A stretch of DNA of 64,000 bases from Ignavibacteriota bacterium (GTDB lineage: Bacteria; Bacteroidota; Ignavibacteria; Ignavibacteriales; Melioribacteraceae): NCBI GenBank assembly GCA_002698995.1, contig PAAX01000010.1, positions 186,001 to 250,000 of the forward strand. The letters are read 5' to 3'. Positions 53,443-63,117 of the stretch are shown piece after piece. The notes under the pieces are model-generated. The model was not told the origin of the DNA and made no database searches. It saw nothing but the letters and a program-made list of their open reading frames with translations. Numbering within the stretch: position 1 is the first letter of the stretch; each line of letters begins with the position of its first letter. Position numbers and translations under genes: made by a program.

Positions 53443-54059
53443 GTTAATTTTGTTAAAACAGTAATTTGACTTGAAACCGGTTTCTTATTTATCTCTTTTA
53501 TGATATTCAATTCGCATTTTTCTGCTATTCCCTTTATCCCATTATTTCTCAAATAATTTTTATAATTCTTGTAATGATTTTTTCCGGCTGCAAACTCTAC
53601 AATTTCATTCAAGAATTTCCAAATTCCATTCGACTGCGGTGCTTCATAATCAATTATAATTATTTGATCGGCAATATTGGATGCTTCATTCAGAATTTTA
53701 CATCTCAAATTTTCATCGACTTCATGAATTACAAATGATAAAACAGCAAAATCAAACTTCTCTTTATTTTTTATTACAAACTGATGAATGTCAGAATGAA
53801 AAAACTCAACATTATTAATATCGGTTTCAGAAAGTTTCTTTTTGGCTCTTTCAACATTCTTAAAGGAAAGATCAATTCCAACAACTTTACTGCATTTTGA
53901 AGCAATCTGAAATTCTAATCTCCCCGTTCCAAAACCAATATCCAATACAGTTGAATTATCATGAATTAAATTTTTGATAATCGCAAATGATTCATCCTGA
54001 TTAGGAGCAATAAAGATATCGTAAAACCATCCGTCATACCAATGAGTTAAATTGTTCAT
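53439..54059 (-). CDS. Class I SAM-dependent methyltransferase
   Basis: 206 residues. Motif I TVLDIGFGTGRLEFQIA (about 38-54) is followed by VVGIDLSFKNVERAKKKL, FFHSDIHQFVIKNKEKFDFA and LSFVIHEVDENLRCKILNEA, with IIIDYEAPQSNG as the late strand. The enzyme likely methylates a small molecule (UbiE/COQ5-like wording), substrate unknown. Convergent with pdxB. Confidence 0.85.
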   Translation of the reverse strand: MNNLTHWYDGWFYDIFIAPNQDESFAIIKNLIHDNSTVLDIGFGTGRLEFQIASKCSKVVGIDLSFKNVERAKKKLSETDINNVEFFHSDIHQFVIKNKEKFDFAVLSFVIHEVDENLRCKILNEASNIADQIIIIDYEAPQSNGIWKFLNEIVEFAAGKNHYKNYKNYLRNNGIKGIAEKCELNIIKEINKKPVSSQITVLTKLT

Positions 54060-54292
54060 TAAAATTTTCTCTCAAATATTTATATTCTGTTTGATACAGT
54101 AAAACGAAAAATGATTCATACAATAAATTAAGATTGATTAAGATTTTTAAAAGAGTTATAATTAACTGCGTTTTCTGATAATCAAAATAATCCTTCTCAA
54201 AAAATATTTCTTATCGACATTCTGATTTTTATCTATTTACTCTTTTACTAGTAAAAATAGTTTCTGTTAAACGTTTTTAATAGGTAAATGTG

Positions 54293-55270
54293 ATGAGCTT
54301 AAAAATCACTTGCAAAAGCAGTATAGATCAAAATGAAAATCTTTGGGGAATAGTGCTTGCCGGTGGAGATGGAAATAGATTAAGAAATTTCGTTCAAAAA
54401 ATTTATGGTTATTATAGACCTAAACAATTCTGTAAAATAATCGGGACAAGATCTTTATTGCAGCATACAATCGATAGAACAAAAATTGTAATGCCTGATG
54501 AAAGGATTTTTGTTGTACTTACTAAACATCACATAAATTTTATTAAAGAAGAAATTCAAGATCATCCAAAAGAATGTTTAATAATTCAGCCTTCCCCTAA
54601 GGATACGGGAGCTGGAATAATTTTCCCTTTAATCAAAGTATTTAAAAGAGATAATGATTCTACTGTTATAATTCTTCCTTCCGATCATTTTATTGAAGAA
54701 GAAATAAAATTTATGAATTATGTTAATGAGGCATCTTACTTTATTGAAAAAAATAAAGATCAAATTTTATTGGTGGGGATAAAACCTAAGCAGTTAGAAA
54801 GCGGGTGCGGATGGATACTAAAAGGGTCAAGAATATTTCATGAATCATTAAAAATAAATGAGGTAAACGAATTTGTGGAGAAACCCGATTTACAAACTAC
54901 AAGAGAACTTTTTAATAAAGATAGTTTATTAAACACCTTTATTATGATTGGAAAAAGCAGAACTTTTCTAAACTACTTAAGAAAATATACTCCAAAACTT
55001 TTCAATTCCTTTCTTCCACTATTAATAAACAAAATTCCGGAAAGAGAAAGATTTTTAGTAGGTAGAATTTTTCTTACTGTACCTATGATAAATTTCTCAT
55101 ACGATTTTCTAACAAAAATCTGTAAACATCTTTCAGTAGTTGAATTATCAGATATTTATTGGAGTGATTGGGGAGATGAAAATAGAATTATTAATGACTT
55201 AAAAAGAATCTACAATAATAAAGAATATGAAATACCTCTTTCCGTAGAAGAGGTTATAATTTTTAATTAA
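54293..55270 (+). CDS. Mannose-1-phosphate guanylyltransferase-like nucleotidyltransferase
   Basis: 325 residues from ATG 54293; a GTG one codon upstream is also in frame. The nucleotide-binding motif GIVLAGGDGNRLRNFVQKIY (about 21-40) is followed by YYRPKQFCKIIGTRSLLQHT, QPSPKDTGAGIIFPLIKVF and ILPSDHFI. A later ...CGWILKGSRI and VNEFVEKPDL fit GDP-mannose or UDP-glucose pyrophosphorylases. It lacks a clear C-terminal isomerase domain. Likely in surface polysaccharide synthesis, though no neighbour supports a specific sugar. Confidence 0.82.
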   Translation: MSLKITCKSSIDQNENLWGIVLAGGDGNRLRNFVQKIYGYYRPKQFCKIIGTRSLLQHTIDRTKIVMPDERIFVVLTKHHINFIKEEIQDHPKECLIIQPSPKDTGAGIIFPLIKVFKRDNDSTVIILPSDHFIEEEIKFMNYVNEASYFIEKNKDQILLVGIKPKQLESGCGWILKGSRIFHESLKINEVNEFVEKPDLQTTRELFNKDSLLNTFIMIGKSRTFLNYLRKYTPKLFNSFLPLLINKIPERERFLVGRIFLTVPMINFSYDFLTKICKHLSVVELSDIYWSDWGDENRIINDLKRIYNNKEYEIPLSVEEVIIFN

Positions 55271-55299
55271 AGTTATAGCCAATATTTCTATTTTATTTT

Positions 55300-55337
55300 A
55301 AAAAATGGGATAACAATTATAAATCAGATTGTTATCC
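55300..55337 (-). terminator. Terminator of the large T9SS cargo gene
   Basis: Stem GGATAACAAT / ATTGTTATCC with a 10-base loop, followed on the minus strand by CCATTTTTT. It lies 23 bases after the stop of the 891-residue gene and may also serve the convergent nucleotidyltransferase gene. Confidence 0.65.
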
Positions 55338-55360
55338 ACTTACTTCATCACACAAAAAAG

Positions 55361-58036
55361 TTATTTGATTAACAGCATTTTCCCAATCCGGTTAAAAGTG
55401 CCGGCATTCAATTTATAAAAATAAACTCCGGATGAAAGCTGTGATGCATCAAAATTAACTTTATAACTTCCCGCATCTTTCTTCTCATTTACTAAAGTCG
55501 CAACTTCATTTCCCAAAATATCATAAACCTTCAAAATAACATACTCACTACTCGGTACCACACACTCAATACTGGTAGTTGGATTAAACGGATTAGGATA
55601 ATTCTGCTTTAATTCAAATTTAGCTGGAGTTACAATTTCATCCGAAACAGAAACCGGAGTATCAAAGAACTCAAATGAATTTTTTATCAATGAAGAAAAT
55701 ACTGAATCATCAGAAATAGTTTCTACCGGAAATGCTATATAAATCAACTTACCTACTTTATCTGATGAACCGAATTTACCGCTGTAGTAAATCCCGGCTC
55801 CTTTATTATTTGAATAATTAAGACAAAGTTCACTTCCGTTAATCGGACTTATTACATCGGGATAATCTTCTTCATATGTTTGACCAAATCTAATAGATAA
55901 TCCATCAAACAGAGTTTCATTAATACCAACAGCATTAAGAACATTTGCATTATCAGAAACAAATTGAGCTTTAAGGTAATTGGAATAAAAAGATTTATCA
56001 TCATCGCTGCCTCTATAGCTTAAATCCCATCCAATCTCGCTTCCTGATACAAAGAAGCTGCCTCCATTTTCTAAATAATTTTTTATAATATTTTGTTCAG
56101 TTGAATTAAATGTTTCATCAATAGTGCTCTCATCTCCTATAATCCAATAGACTGCTTTGTAATCATTAAGTGATATTAATTCATCAATCACAATTTTATG
56201 GTTAACTGATTCAAACGAAATATTTTCTTCGCTTAATACTTCCGCATATTTACTAATGAATGTATGTCCGTCGCCATGCCAGCTTCCGCTTCCATAATCT
56301 CGTTCAAAACCGTCAACTATCAAAATTTTAGAATCATTATTACTTGAAAAAGCAGATAAAGAATTTGACCAATTTCCTTCAGCATTTTCTGTTACTGCAG
56401 AAATTCTAAAAGAAAAATAATCTTCTGAGTTAGGAATTAATGTTGAGACAGTTTCTTTTGATTCGGAAGCAATATGAGTCCAATCAACTCCATTTTTCGA
56501 AACGTAAATATTAAATGCGATAACTCCGGTTGTGTCGCAATCCCAAGTAATTTCCGTATTATTATCTAATATTTTTGCTGACAATAATTCAGGCTGTATA
56601 AATGTATAATCATCAGACATATTATTGTAATAACGTGGAGTGTAAGAAGATAAATCGGACAGTGAATAGGACCAGAAAGAAACTCCCCAATCTCTTGCAG
56701 AAGCTTCAACAATTCTGAAACTACCATCCGAATTTCTATTTATGAATAATCTTACATGCCCAACTTTATGAATTGCATCGCCGGGTTTAAGCTGATTCCA
56801 ATCTGAGTATTGAGTTGTTATATTAGGCATCATACTAGTTGCAGAGTGATAAGTTAACTGCCAGCATCTGCTTACAAATCCTGAGCAGTCAACTCCAACA
56901 GCATAATTTGAAACTCCCGAAGTATGAATATCACCGGCATAGCGATTATATTGAAGCTGACCCGTAAACTGTTCTAAGGTTTGAAATCCTCCCCATTTAT
57001 AAGGGACTTTAGCATTTGCACCAACAACTAACCATGGGGGAGTTTTTATAATATCTCCATCCGGAGCAGTAATATTATTTGGAGCTAAATTCGCAGAAGT
57101 AACATTATACTTATGAAGAACATACTTTTCACCAAGTTTAATTGCAGCTAATCTGCTTGAGAGTTTTTTTATCTCTTGTGGTTCATCCCCTTTGTATTCA
57201 TCTGTTGAAACAAAATTATTAAAATGCACTTCTTTTTGAAGTTCTAAAGGATATGATGTATCACCATTAATTTTAGTCAAATTTTCTATTTTAATAACAG
57301 ATAATTTTTCTTCTTCTGTATAAAGATGGTAAAGATTTCCATCGCCATCAATTTGAAATTCTTTAATAAGTGAAAGATATTTTACCATCGGTACGGATAA
57401 TTGAGTTAATACTTCCGCCTTTGAATTTATCACTAAAATTTTTCTGGCAACTTTCAGCGGAATTTGCGATTCAACTTCTTCAGTCAGAATAAAATGATTC
57501 GAATGTTTATCTATTCCAATTATGGAAGCATAACCAAGAGAGTTGTTAAAAAATATTTCAATTTGCTTTTTATCTAAATACTCGGAGAAAAGAATAAGTT
57601 TATCCGGACTAACATTCACAAAGGCAACTTCTGAATTATTAAAAATCAGTTTACCATTTTTATCAACTACAGAAATTTGATTTTCACCAACAAATATTTT
57701 TTTCGAAATAAGAATTTCTTCATCTTCACTAATTGATTCAGCATATTCTAAAATGTTTATATCATTATTCAATAAAGCATCATATTTAAAAAGAGATTTC
57801 TCTTGATTGACTATATCGCTTTGTAGTCCAAACTTATATGCATCATTATTATCATATGTTTTAAAGACAATATTATTTTGATCGACATCAAAACTTGAAA
57901 TCGAATAAATACCTGAGTTTTCAATTCTTAACCCAAACGGAAGTTCAGAATAATTTCTTTCAAATATTTTTTCAAATGTTACTTGAGCGTTTATTGTTGT
58001 TAATAGAATAAAAAAAACTGAAAATACAAATCGCAT
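55361..58036 (-). CDS. T9SS-exported NlpC/P60-like multi-domain protein
   Basis: 891 residues with an N-terminal signal peptide (MRFVFSVFFILLTTINAQ). A beta-rich N-terminal part is followed by an NlpC/P60-like papain fold: VPYKWGGFQTLEQF, the nucleophile Cys in VGVDCSGFVSRCW (about 380), and GDAIHKVGHVRLFI with the catalytic His. A fibronectin-type region follows (ITWDCDTTGVIAFNIYVSKN), then a flavodoxin-like/ThuA-like segment (ILIVDGFERDYGSGSWHGDG, GGSFFVSGSEIGWDL). It ends in the T9SS sorting domain (LKQNYPNPFNPTTSIE, GKMLLIK). It is probably a secreted cell-wall peptidase. Confidence 0.82.
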   Translation of the reverse strand: MRFVFSVFFILLTTINAQVTFEKIFERNYSELPFGLRIENSGIYSISSFDVDQNNIVFKTYDNNDAYKFGLQSDIVNQEKSLFKYDALLNNDINILEYAESISEDEEILISKKIFVGENQISVVDKNGKLIFNNSEVAFVNVSPDKLILFSEYLDKKQIEIFFNNSLGYASIIGIDKHSNHFILTEEVESQIPLKVARKILVINSKAEVLTQLSVPMVKYLSLIKEFQIDGDGNLYHLYTEEEKLSVIKIENLTKINGDTSYPLELQKEVHFNNFVSTDEYKGDEPQEIKKLSSRLAAIKLGEKYVLHKYNVTSANLAPNNITAPDGDIIKTPPWLVVGANAKVPYKWGGFQTLEQFTGQLQYNRYAGDIHTSGVSNYAVGVDCSGFVSRCWQLTYHSATSMMPNITTQYSDWNQLKPGDAIHKVGHVRLFINRNSDGSFRIVEASARDWGVSFWSYSLSDLSSYTPRYYNNMSDDYTFIQPELLSAKILDNNTEITWDCDTTGVIAFNIYVSKNGVDWTHIASESKETVSTLIPNSEDYFSFRISAVTENAEGNWSNSLSAFSSNNDSKILIVDGFERDYGSGSWHGDGHTFISKYAEVLSEENISFESVNHKIVIDELISLNDYKAVYWIIGDESTIDETFNSTEQNIIKNYLENGGSFFVSGSEIGWDLSYRGSDDDKSFYSNYLKAQFVSDNANVLNAVGINETLFDGLSIRFGQTYEEDYPDVISPINGSELCLNYSNNKGAGIYYSGKFGSSDKVGKLIYIAFPVETISDDSVFSSLIKNSFEFFDTPVSVSDEIVTPAKFELKQNYPNPFNPTTSIECVVPSSEYVILKVYDILGNEVATLVNEKKDAGSYKVNFDASQLSSGVYFYKLNAGTFNRIGKMLLIK

Positions 58037-58054
58037 TGTTTCCCCAAAAATTTA

Positions 58055-58558
58055 TTAAGGTAAATACTGTTCTTTTATTAAGGTTATTTTATTATTAGAA
58101 GTCTTTATAAAAAATGGAAAGTTGATATAATTTCTTTCGGTTGATTTGGATAAAAGTTCTATAAGTTTATTGATAGTTATTTCTTCATTTGCATGATAAT
58201 TTCCATAATCATCGTATGTTAAAGTCTGCATAAATATTTTAACATTTTCATCAATTTCCAGTTCCTCAACTTTTTGATCTTTATTTCTTATATAAATATC
58301 ATTCGGAATAAATTCATCTTCTTCAAGCAAACCATCTTCAATCATAGCCTCTTTTGCTTTTTCCGAAAAAAGAAAATCAACTTTATCAAACTGTAATTCT
58401 AATTTTTCTTGATTAGATAAGATTCCCTTTGCATAACAAAAAAATGAGTCAATTTGATTTTGACTTTGATTTTGCTGGAGTGGAATATTCTCTTTTACTT
58501 CTTGAGTGCAAGCAAAAAGTATAATAATTAGAATAAATGCAGAATAGAATTTCTTCAT
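58055..58558 (-). CDS. Small lipoprotein of unknown function
   Basis: 167 residues from ATG 58558; an in-frame start 4 codons earlier is possible. Lipoprotein signal MKKFYSAFILIIILFAC with the lipobox Cys at about residue 17. The mature part has no recognisable domain (FDKVDFLFSEKAKEAMIEDG, then EELEIDENVKIFMQTLTY). It lies 18 bases upstream of the NlpC/P60 gene on the same strand, so it may be a co-expressed immunity or accessory protein, which is speculative. Confidence 0.65.
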   Translation of the reverse strand: MKKFYSAFILIIILFACTQEVKENIPLQQNQSQNQIDSFFCYAKGILSNQEKLELQFDKVDFLFSEKAKEAMIEDGLLEEDEFIPNDIYIRNKDQKVEELEIDENVKIFMQTLTYDDYGNYHANEEITINKLIELLSKSTERNYINFPFFIKTSNNKITLIKEQYLP

Positions 58559-58820
58559 TGTAAAAGCCATAATAAATTAAACCGATTAACAATATATAAT
58601 TTTTTGAGATATAAGACATCACAGTAATTTTATGACTGCCAAATATAAAATGCTATAAACTTGTTTTTCATTTATACGATAATACTAAAAAGTAATTTTC
58701 TTGAGTTTGCAGAAGCATTAAGCTATTTTGATGCAACAGAAAGAAGTAAATATCTAATTATCGTATTTTTTTAACTATCAAAAATAATGTTTCTTTGAGA
58801 GAGAGAACTGCTGAGGGGAA

Positions 58821-60896
58821 ATGATAGTTATTGAATTAGTCTATAATTTGGCAGTACTTGTTGCTTTAAGTGTACTATCCGGATTTATAGATGCAAAGTT
58901 TGACCGGATAAAATTAACCGGAAAAATTCTACAAGGAATTCTATTTGGCTGTACTGCCATAATTGGAATGATGTATCCATTTGTTTGGGGCGAAGGAATT
59001 ATTTTTGACGGACGATCAATTGTAATCAGTCTTTCTTCATTATTCTTCGGTCCAATTTCCGGAGCTATTTCATCTCTGTTTGCAATTTTATACAGATTAA
59101 GTTTAGGAGGCGGCGGTGCATTAACAGGTACTTTAGTAATTCTTTCATCATTTCTAATCGGAGTTATTTTTCATTTCAGAAAAATTAATTCCGTTAAAAA
59201 TGAAATCACTAAAAGAGAAATTTACTTATTAGGATTAATTGTTCATGTTGTAATGCTCTTATTGTTTCTATTACTTCCTTCTAAAAATTTGGGAAATATA
59301 TTTAAGACAATTTCTCTCACAGTAGTTGGAATCTATCCCTTTGTTACTTTATTAATAGGTACAATTCTTTTAGATCAAGAAAAAAACAAAGCATTTATAA
59401 GTAAGCTGAAAGAAAGCGAAAAAAAATTCAGAGAAATTTTTAATTCAAGTTCAGAAGCAATTTTTATTCATGAAATTGAAAGCGGCAAAACTATAGATGT
59501 TAATTATGCCATGTTGAAAATGTACGGATACAATTCCATTGATGAAGTTAGAGAATTAAACATCGGCAATTTAAGTGCGGGTACCGGTAAATACACAAAT
59601 GATGAAGCTAAAAAGCTTATTAAAAAAGCTGTTGACGAAGGTCCGCAATATTTTGAATGGATTGGTAAAAGAAAAAACAACTCAACATTCTGGCTTGAAG
59701 TTACATTAAAAAAGACAACAATTGATAACAAAGAATATGTACTGGCTGTTGCAAGAGATATTTCAATAAGAAAAAATGCAGAAAAAGCAGTTATTGAAAA
59801 TGAAAGATTGCTAGCTATTGGTCAGACTGCATCTGCAGTTGCGCATGATTTTAACAATTCGCTTCAGGCAATTTTTAGTAATATAGAATTAGGATTGTTA
59901 TCAAAAGAATTAACACCAAAATTGAAAGCGAGATTAGAAACAATTCAAAAATTAACTTCGGATGCAGCTGCAAGAGTTCAGTTATTACAAAGATTATCAG
60001 GTAAAAATTATAAACCCCATGAATTAAAACCAACCAACATTAATAATGTAATTAAAGAAGTTATTGAACAGACAAGACCAATGTGGAAGGATGAGCAGGA
60101 AAAAGAAGGTAAAAAAATTACTATTGTACCTATTCTTTCCGAAGTACCAATTATTAATGGAAATGAAAACGAATTAAGATCTGCTGTTTATAATCTTGTT
60201 AAAAATGCTGTTGAAGCAATGCCAAGCGGTGGTGAAATAAAAATTCAAACGGGCAAAAGTGAAGATAATGTTTTTATTAGAATTACCGATACCGGAAAGG
60301 GAATGGATGAAGAAACTAGATTAAAAGCATTCCAGCCTTTCTTTACAACAAAGGGAAACGAATCGGGCAGAGGTATTGGCTTAAGCGGTGTATTTAATAT
60401 TATTAAAGAACATTCGGGAATTATTTATATAAAAGAAACTGAAGTTGGAATCGGTACAACAATTGAAATTTTAATTCCCGCTGCAAATAAAACTGAAATT
60501 AAAGATTTAGTTGAAGAAAAAAATTTGAATCAAAAAAAAGCAAAAATTTTATGGGTAGATGATGATAAATCAATTAGAGAAATCGCTTCAGAAATCCTAT
60601 TAGTTCTAGATCATGAAGGAACGGTAGTTGAAAGCGGTACAAAAGCATTGGAACTGATTCAGTTGAATGATTATGATTTGGTAATTACTGATATTGGAAT
60701 GGCAGAGATGAACGGCTGGGAACTTGCCGAAAAAATTAAAGGAATAAATACCAATCTAAAAGTTGCAATTATTTCCGGCTGGGGAAATCAAATTGAAGAT
60801 GATAAACTAAAAAAATCGGGTGCAGATTATATTTTGGGAAAACCGGTAAAGATTGAACAAGTTGCAGAAATTATCGAAAAGATTATCGTTTCTTAA
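58821..60896 (+). CDS. Hybrid sensor kinase with 5TMR-LYT-type membrane input
   Basis: 691 residues. Residues about 5-190 form several TM segments with the 5TMR-LYT wording (LSGFIDAKFDRIKLTGKILQ, FDGRSIVISLSSLFFGPISG). One PAS domain (about 205-320) is followed by HisKA with the His in ASAVAHDFNNSLQAIFSNIE, HATPase with YNLVKNAVEAMPSGGEI and ITDTGKGMDEET, and a C-terminal receiver with DDDK and phospho-Asp LVITDIGMAEMNG. It likely senses a cell-envelope or peptidoglycan-linked signal, a role assigned to LytS-type relatives. Good ribosome binding site GAGGGGAA. Neighbour to, and convergent with, the second kinase at 60918. Confidence 0.88.
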   Translation: MIVIELVYNLAVLVALSVLSGFIDAKFDRIKLTGKILQGILFGCTAIIGMMYPFVWGEGIIFDGRSIVISLSSLFFGPISGAISSLFAILYRLSLGGGGALTGTLVILSSFLIGVIFHFRKINSVKNEITKREIYLLGLIVHVVMLLLFLLLPSKNLGNIFKTISLTVVGIYPFVTLLIGTILLDQEKNKAFISKLKESEKKFREIFNSSSEAIFIHEIESGKTIDVNYAMLKMYGYNSIDEVRELNIGNLSAGTGKYTNDEAKKLIKKAVDEGPQYFEWIGKRKNNSTFWLEVTLKKTTIDNKEYVLAVARDISIRKNAEKAVIENERLLAIGQTASAVAHDFNNSLQAIFSNIELGLLSKELTPKLKARLETIQKLTSDAAARVQLLQRLSGKNYKPHELKPTNINNVIKEVIEQTRPMWKDEQEKEGKKITIVPILSEVPIINGNENELRSAVYNLVKNAVEAMPSGGEIKIQTGKSEDNVFIRITDTGKGMDEETRLKAFQPFFTTKGNESGRGIGLSGVFNIIKEHSGIIYIKETEVGIGTTIEILIPAANKTEIKDLVEEKNLNQKKAKILWVDDDKSIREIASEILLVLDHEGTVVESGTKALELIQLNDYDLVITDIGMAEMNGWELAEKIKGINTNLKVAIISGWGNQIEDDKLKKSGADYILGKPVKIEQVAEIIEKIIVS

Positions 60897-60917
60897 ATAA
60901 ATATTTTCACATTCAAA

Positions 60918-62966
60918 TTATTTTTTAGGAAACCTTACCTTAAAAATACTTCCTTTTCCTTTTTCACTTTCAACGAAAATACCTGCGTAATTTATATCGC
61001 AATATTTTTTTACCAGAGCCAAACCTAAACCGTTGCCGTCATATCTTCTGGAATAACCGGATTCTTCTTGCGAAAATGGTTTGAAAAGATTCTCTAAAAA
61101 ATCTTCACTCATTCCTATCCCTGTATCTTTTACGGAAAGGATTAAAGAGTTATTATATTCGGTAATATTCAAATCGATTTGCCCTTCAGCCGTATATTTC
61201 ACAGCATTATCCAAAAGGTTGATTATTATTTGATGAACTGAATATTCATCAACTTTAAGAATTGTACTTGCAGCACTATTATTAAAATTAATTTTAAGCT
61301 TTTTGATTTCACCAAGATGCTTAATCTGGTTGATACAATCTGATGAAATTTTTGCGATATCTAAATCAACATACTGCGGAATATAAGATTTAGTCTGCAG
61401 TTCGGACATATTAAGAATCAAATCAATTGTTCTTATAATTCTTGATGAACTAATTTCAATTCCATCAAAAATAAACTTAAGTTCACCCCCCATTTTTAAA
61501 GAACATTCATCCTTCAGCAGGTATGAATAGTTTATCATTGCGTTGATTGGAGTTCTAATTTCATGACTCATTTGAGCAAGGAATTCAGTTTTTATTTTTT
61601 CAGAATTTTCTGCTTTATTTTTCGCATCTATTATATCGGAAAGCATTTTTTTTCTTTCGGAAATATCCTGTACAAATGCGAATGTTATCGATCTCCCTTC
61701 AAACTGGAAATTATTAATTGTAACTTCAACAGGAAATGTTGAACCATCCTTCTTTTTATGAACAGTTTCAAACGTATCTGTTCCAGCATCATTTATTTTC
61801 TTGAGGTAATTGGTCCATTCTTCTTTAGTTAAATTTACATCTATCGACTTTATATTTAACTTCGTTAACTCAGCTTTTGAATAACCTAAAAGTTTGCATG
61901 CATATTCGTTTACATAAATAAAGCTGCCGTCATCATTTAATTGGAAAACTCCGATTTGTGATTTTTCAACTCCAATTCTGGTTAATCTAAGCTGTTGTTC
62001 AGCTTTTATTCTTGCTGTTATATCATTTATTAAAACTAATCTTGAAGTTTTGCCTTGAATATTTATTGCTTGTGATTTTATTTCAACAAAAATTATTGTT
62101 CCGTCTTTTAATTTATGCTTCCAAGGACTGGAAACCTGCACTTCATTTTTATAGAATTTTACGTCATTACGTAATCTTTCATGTTCTTCTTCCGGACGAA
62201 TATCAAGCAAAGTCATTGCTAAGAATTCATCTTTACTGTATCCATACTTTTCTATTGCCGCTTGGTTTACATCAAGAAATTTTAATGTTTCTAATTCGTA
62301 AATCCACATTGGTAAAGGATTTTCATCAAATAATTTTTTATACCTTTCGGCATTTTCTTCTAGCATTTTCCTTGTTTTAATTCGTTCCGTAACATCTCTC
62401 GAAATTCCTTGAAACGCTTCAATTTCATTTGCGTTGTTATAAATGGGAGTAAGTTGTAGTTCCGTCCAAACAGTTTCCCCGTCTTTTCTTATCGTTTTAA
62501 GAATTACAGGCTCTGTAAAATTATCCAGCATATTTTTACTTTTCTTTACATCATCAGGATGAATGATTTTGAGATTCAATTCATTATCTTCGTAAAATTC
62601 TTCCGGCGAGTATCCTAAAATTTTTAATGAAGAAGGACTTACATATTCGAACTTTGGGGATGGTTTAATTCTGTAAACAAAAATAAGATCGTTTGAATTT
62701 TCTGCTAACTTACTAAACTTGAATTCGCTCTCTTCCCTTTTAGCCTTTTCTTTATTATAACTATAAACAAAGTGTTTTAACAATCCGAAAAGAAAAAGTG
62801 AGGTGACAAAAATAAATAGAAGTCCTTTGTATGTCTGAAGCAGACTTATCTCATCTCCGGCTATTGAGTTGAGAATGGAATCTGAAAAGTAAATCCATAA
62901 TGAACCGAAGAGGGCATAGCTTAAAACAGTTCTGATAATGTAACGGTTATTGTATAATCTGCCCAT
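60918..62966 (-). CDS. PAS-rich membrane sensor histidine kinase
   Basis: 682 residues. Two TM segments near the start (about 13-33 and 45-66) are followed by three PAS domains (about 75-195, 200-320 and 325-440). HisKA has FLAQMSHEIRTPINAMINYS, and HATPase has IINLLDNAVKYTAEGQIDL, VKDTGIGMSEDF and YDGNGLGLALVKKY. There is no receiver. It is orphan: no response regulator lies beside it. The ATPase-domain pseudogene at 32694 reads like a broken relative of its C-terminal part. Confidence 0.9.
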   Translation of the reverse strand: MGRLYNNRYIIRTVLSYALFGSLWIYFSDSILNSIAGDEISLLQTYKGLLFIFVTSLFLFGLLKHFVYSYNKEKAKREESEFKFSKLAENSNDLIFVYRIKPSPKFEYVSPSSLKILGYSPEEFYEDNELNLKIIHPDDVKKSKNMLDNFTEPVILKTIRKDGETVWTELQLTPIYNNANEIEAFQGISRDVTERIKTRKMLEENAERYKKLFDENPLPMWIYELETLKFLDVNQAAIEKYGYSKDEFLAMTLLDIRPEEEHERLRNDVKFYKNEVQVSSPWKHKLKDGTIIFVEIKSQAINIQGKTSRLVLINDITARIKAEQQLRLTRIGVEKSQIGVFQLNDDGSFIYVNEYACKLLGYSKAELTKLNIKSIDVNLTKEEWTNYLKKINDAGTDTFETVHKKKDGSTFPVEVTINNFQFEGRSITFAFVQDISERKKMLSDIIDAKNKAENSEKIKTEFLAQMSHEIRTPINAMINYSYLLKDECSLKMGGELKFIFDGIEISSSRIIRTIDLILNMSELQTKSYIPQYVDLDIAKISSDCINQIKHLGEIKKLKINFNNSAASTILKVDEYSVHQIIINLLDNAVKYTAEGQIDLNITEYNNSLILSVKDTGIGMSEDFLENLFKPFSQEESGYSRRYDGNGLGLALVKKYCDINYAGIFVESEKGKGSIFKVRFPKK

Positions 62967-63117
62967 TAGTGTTTGCTTAAATTTTTAGAGTTAATTAATA
63001 ATTATAATCGAAACAAAACAAAAAATAGTTAATTATGTAAGAGAAAAAAGTTTTTTTTCGAAAATACATCAATTTTAAAATCTGTGTTGAAGTGAAACTG
63101 CTGATTTTAATTATTAA

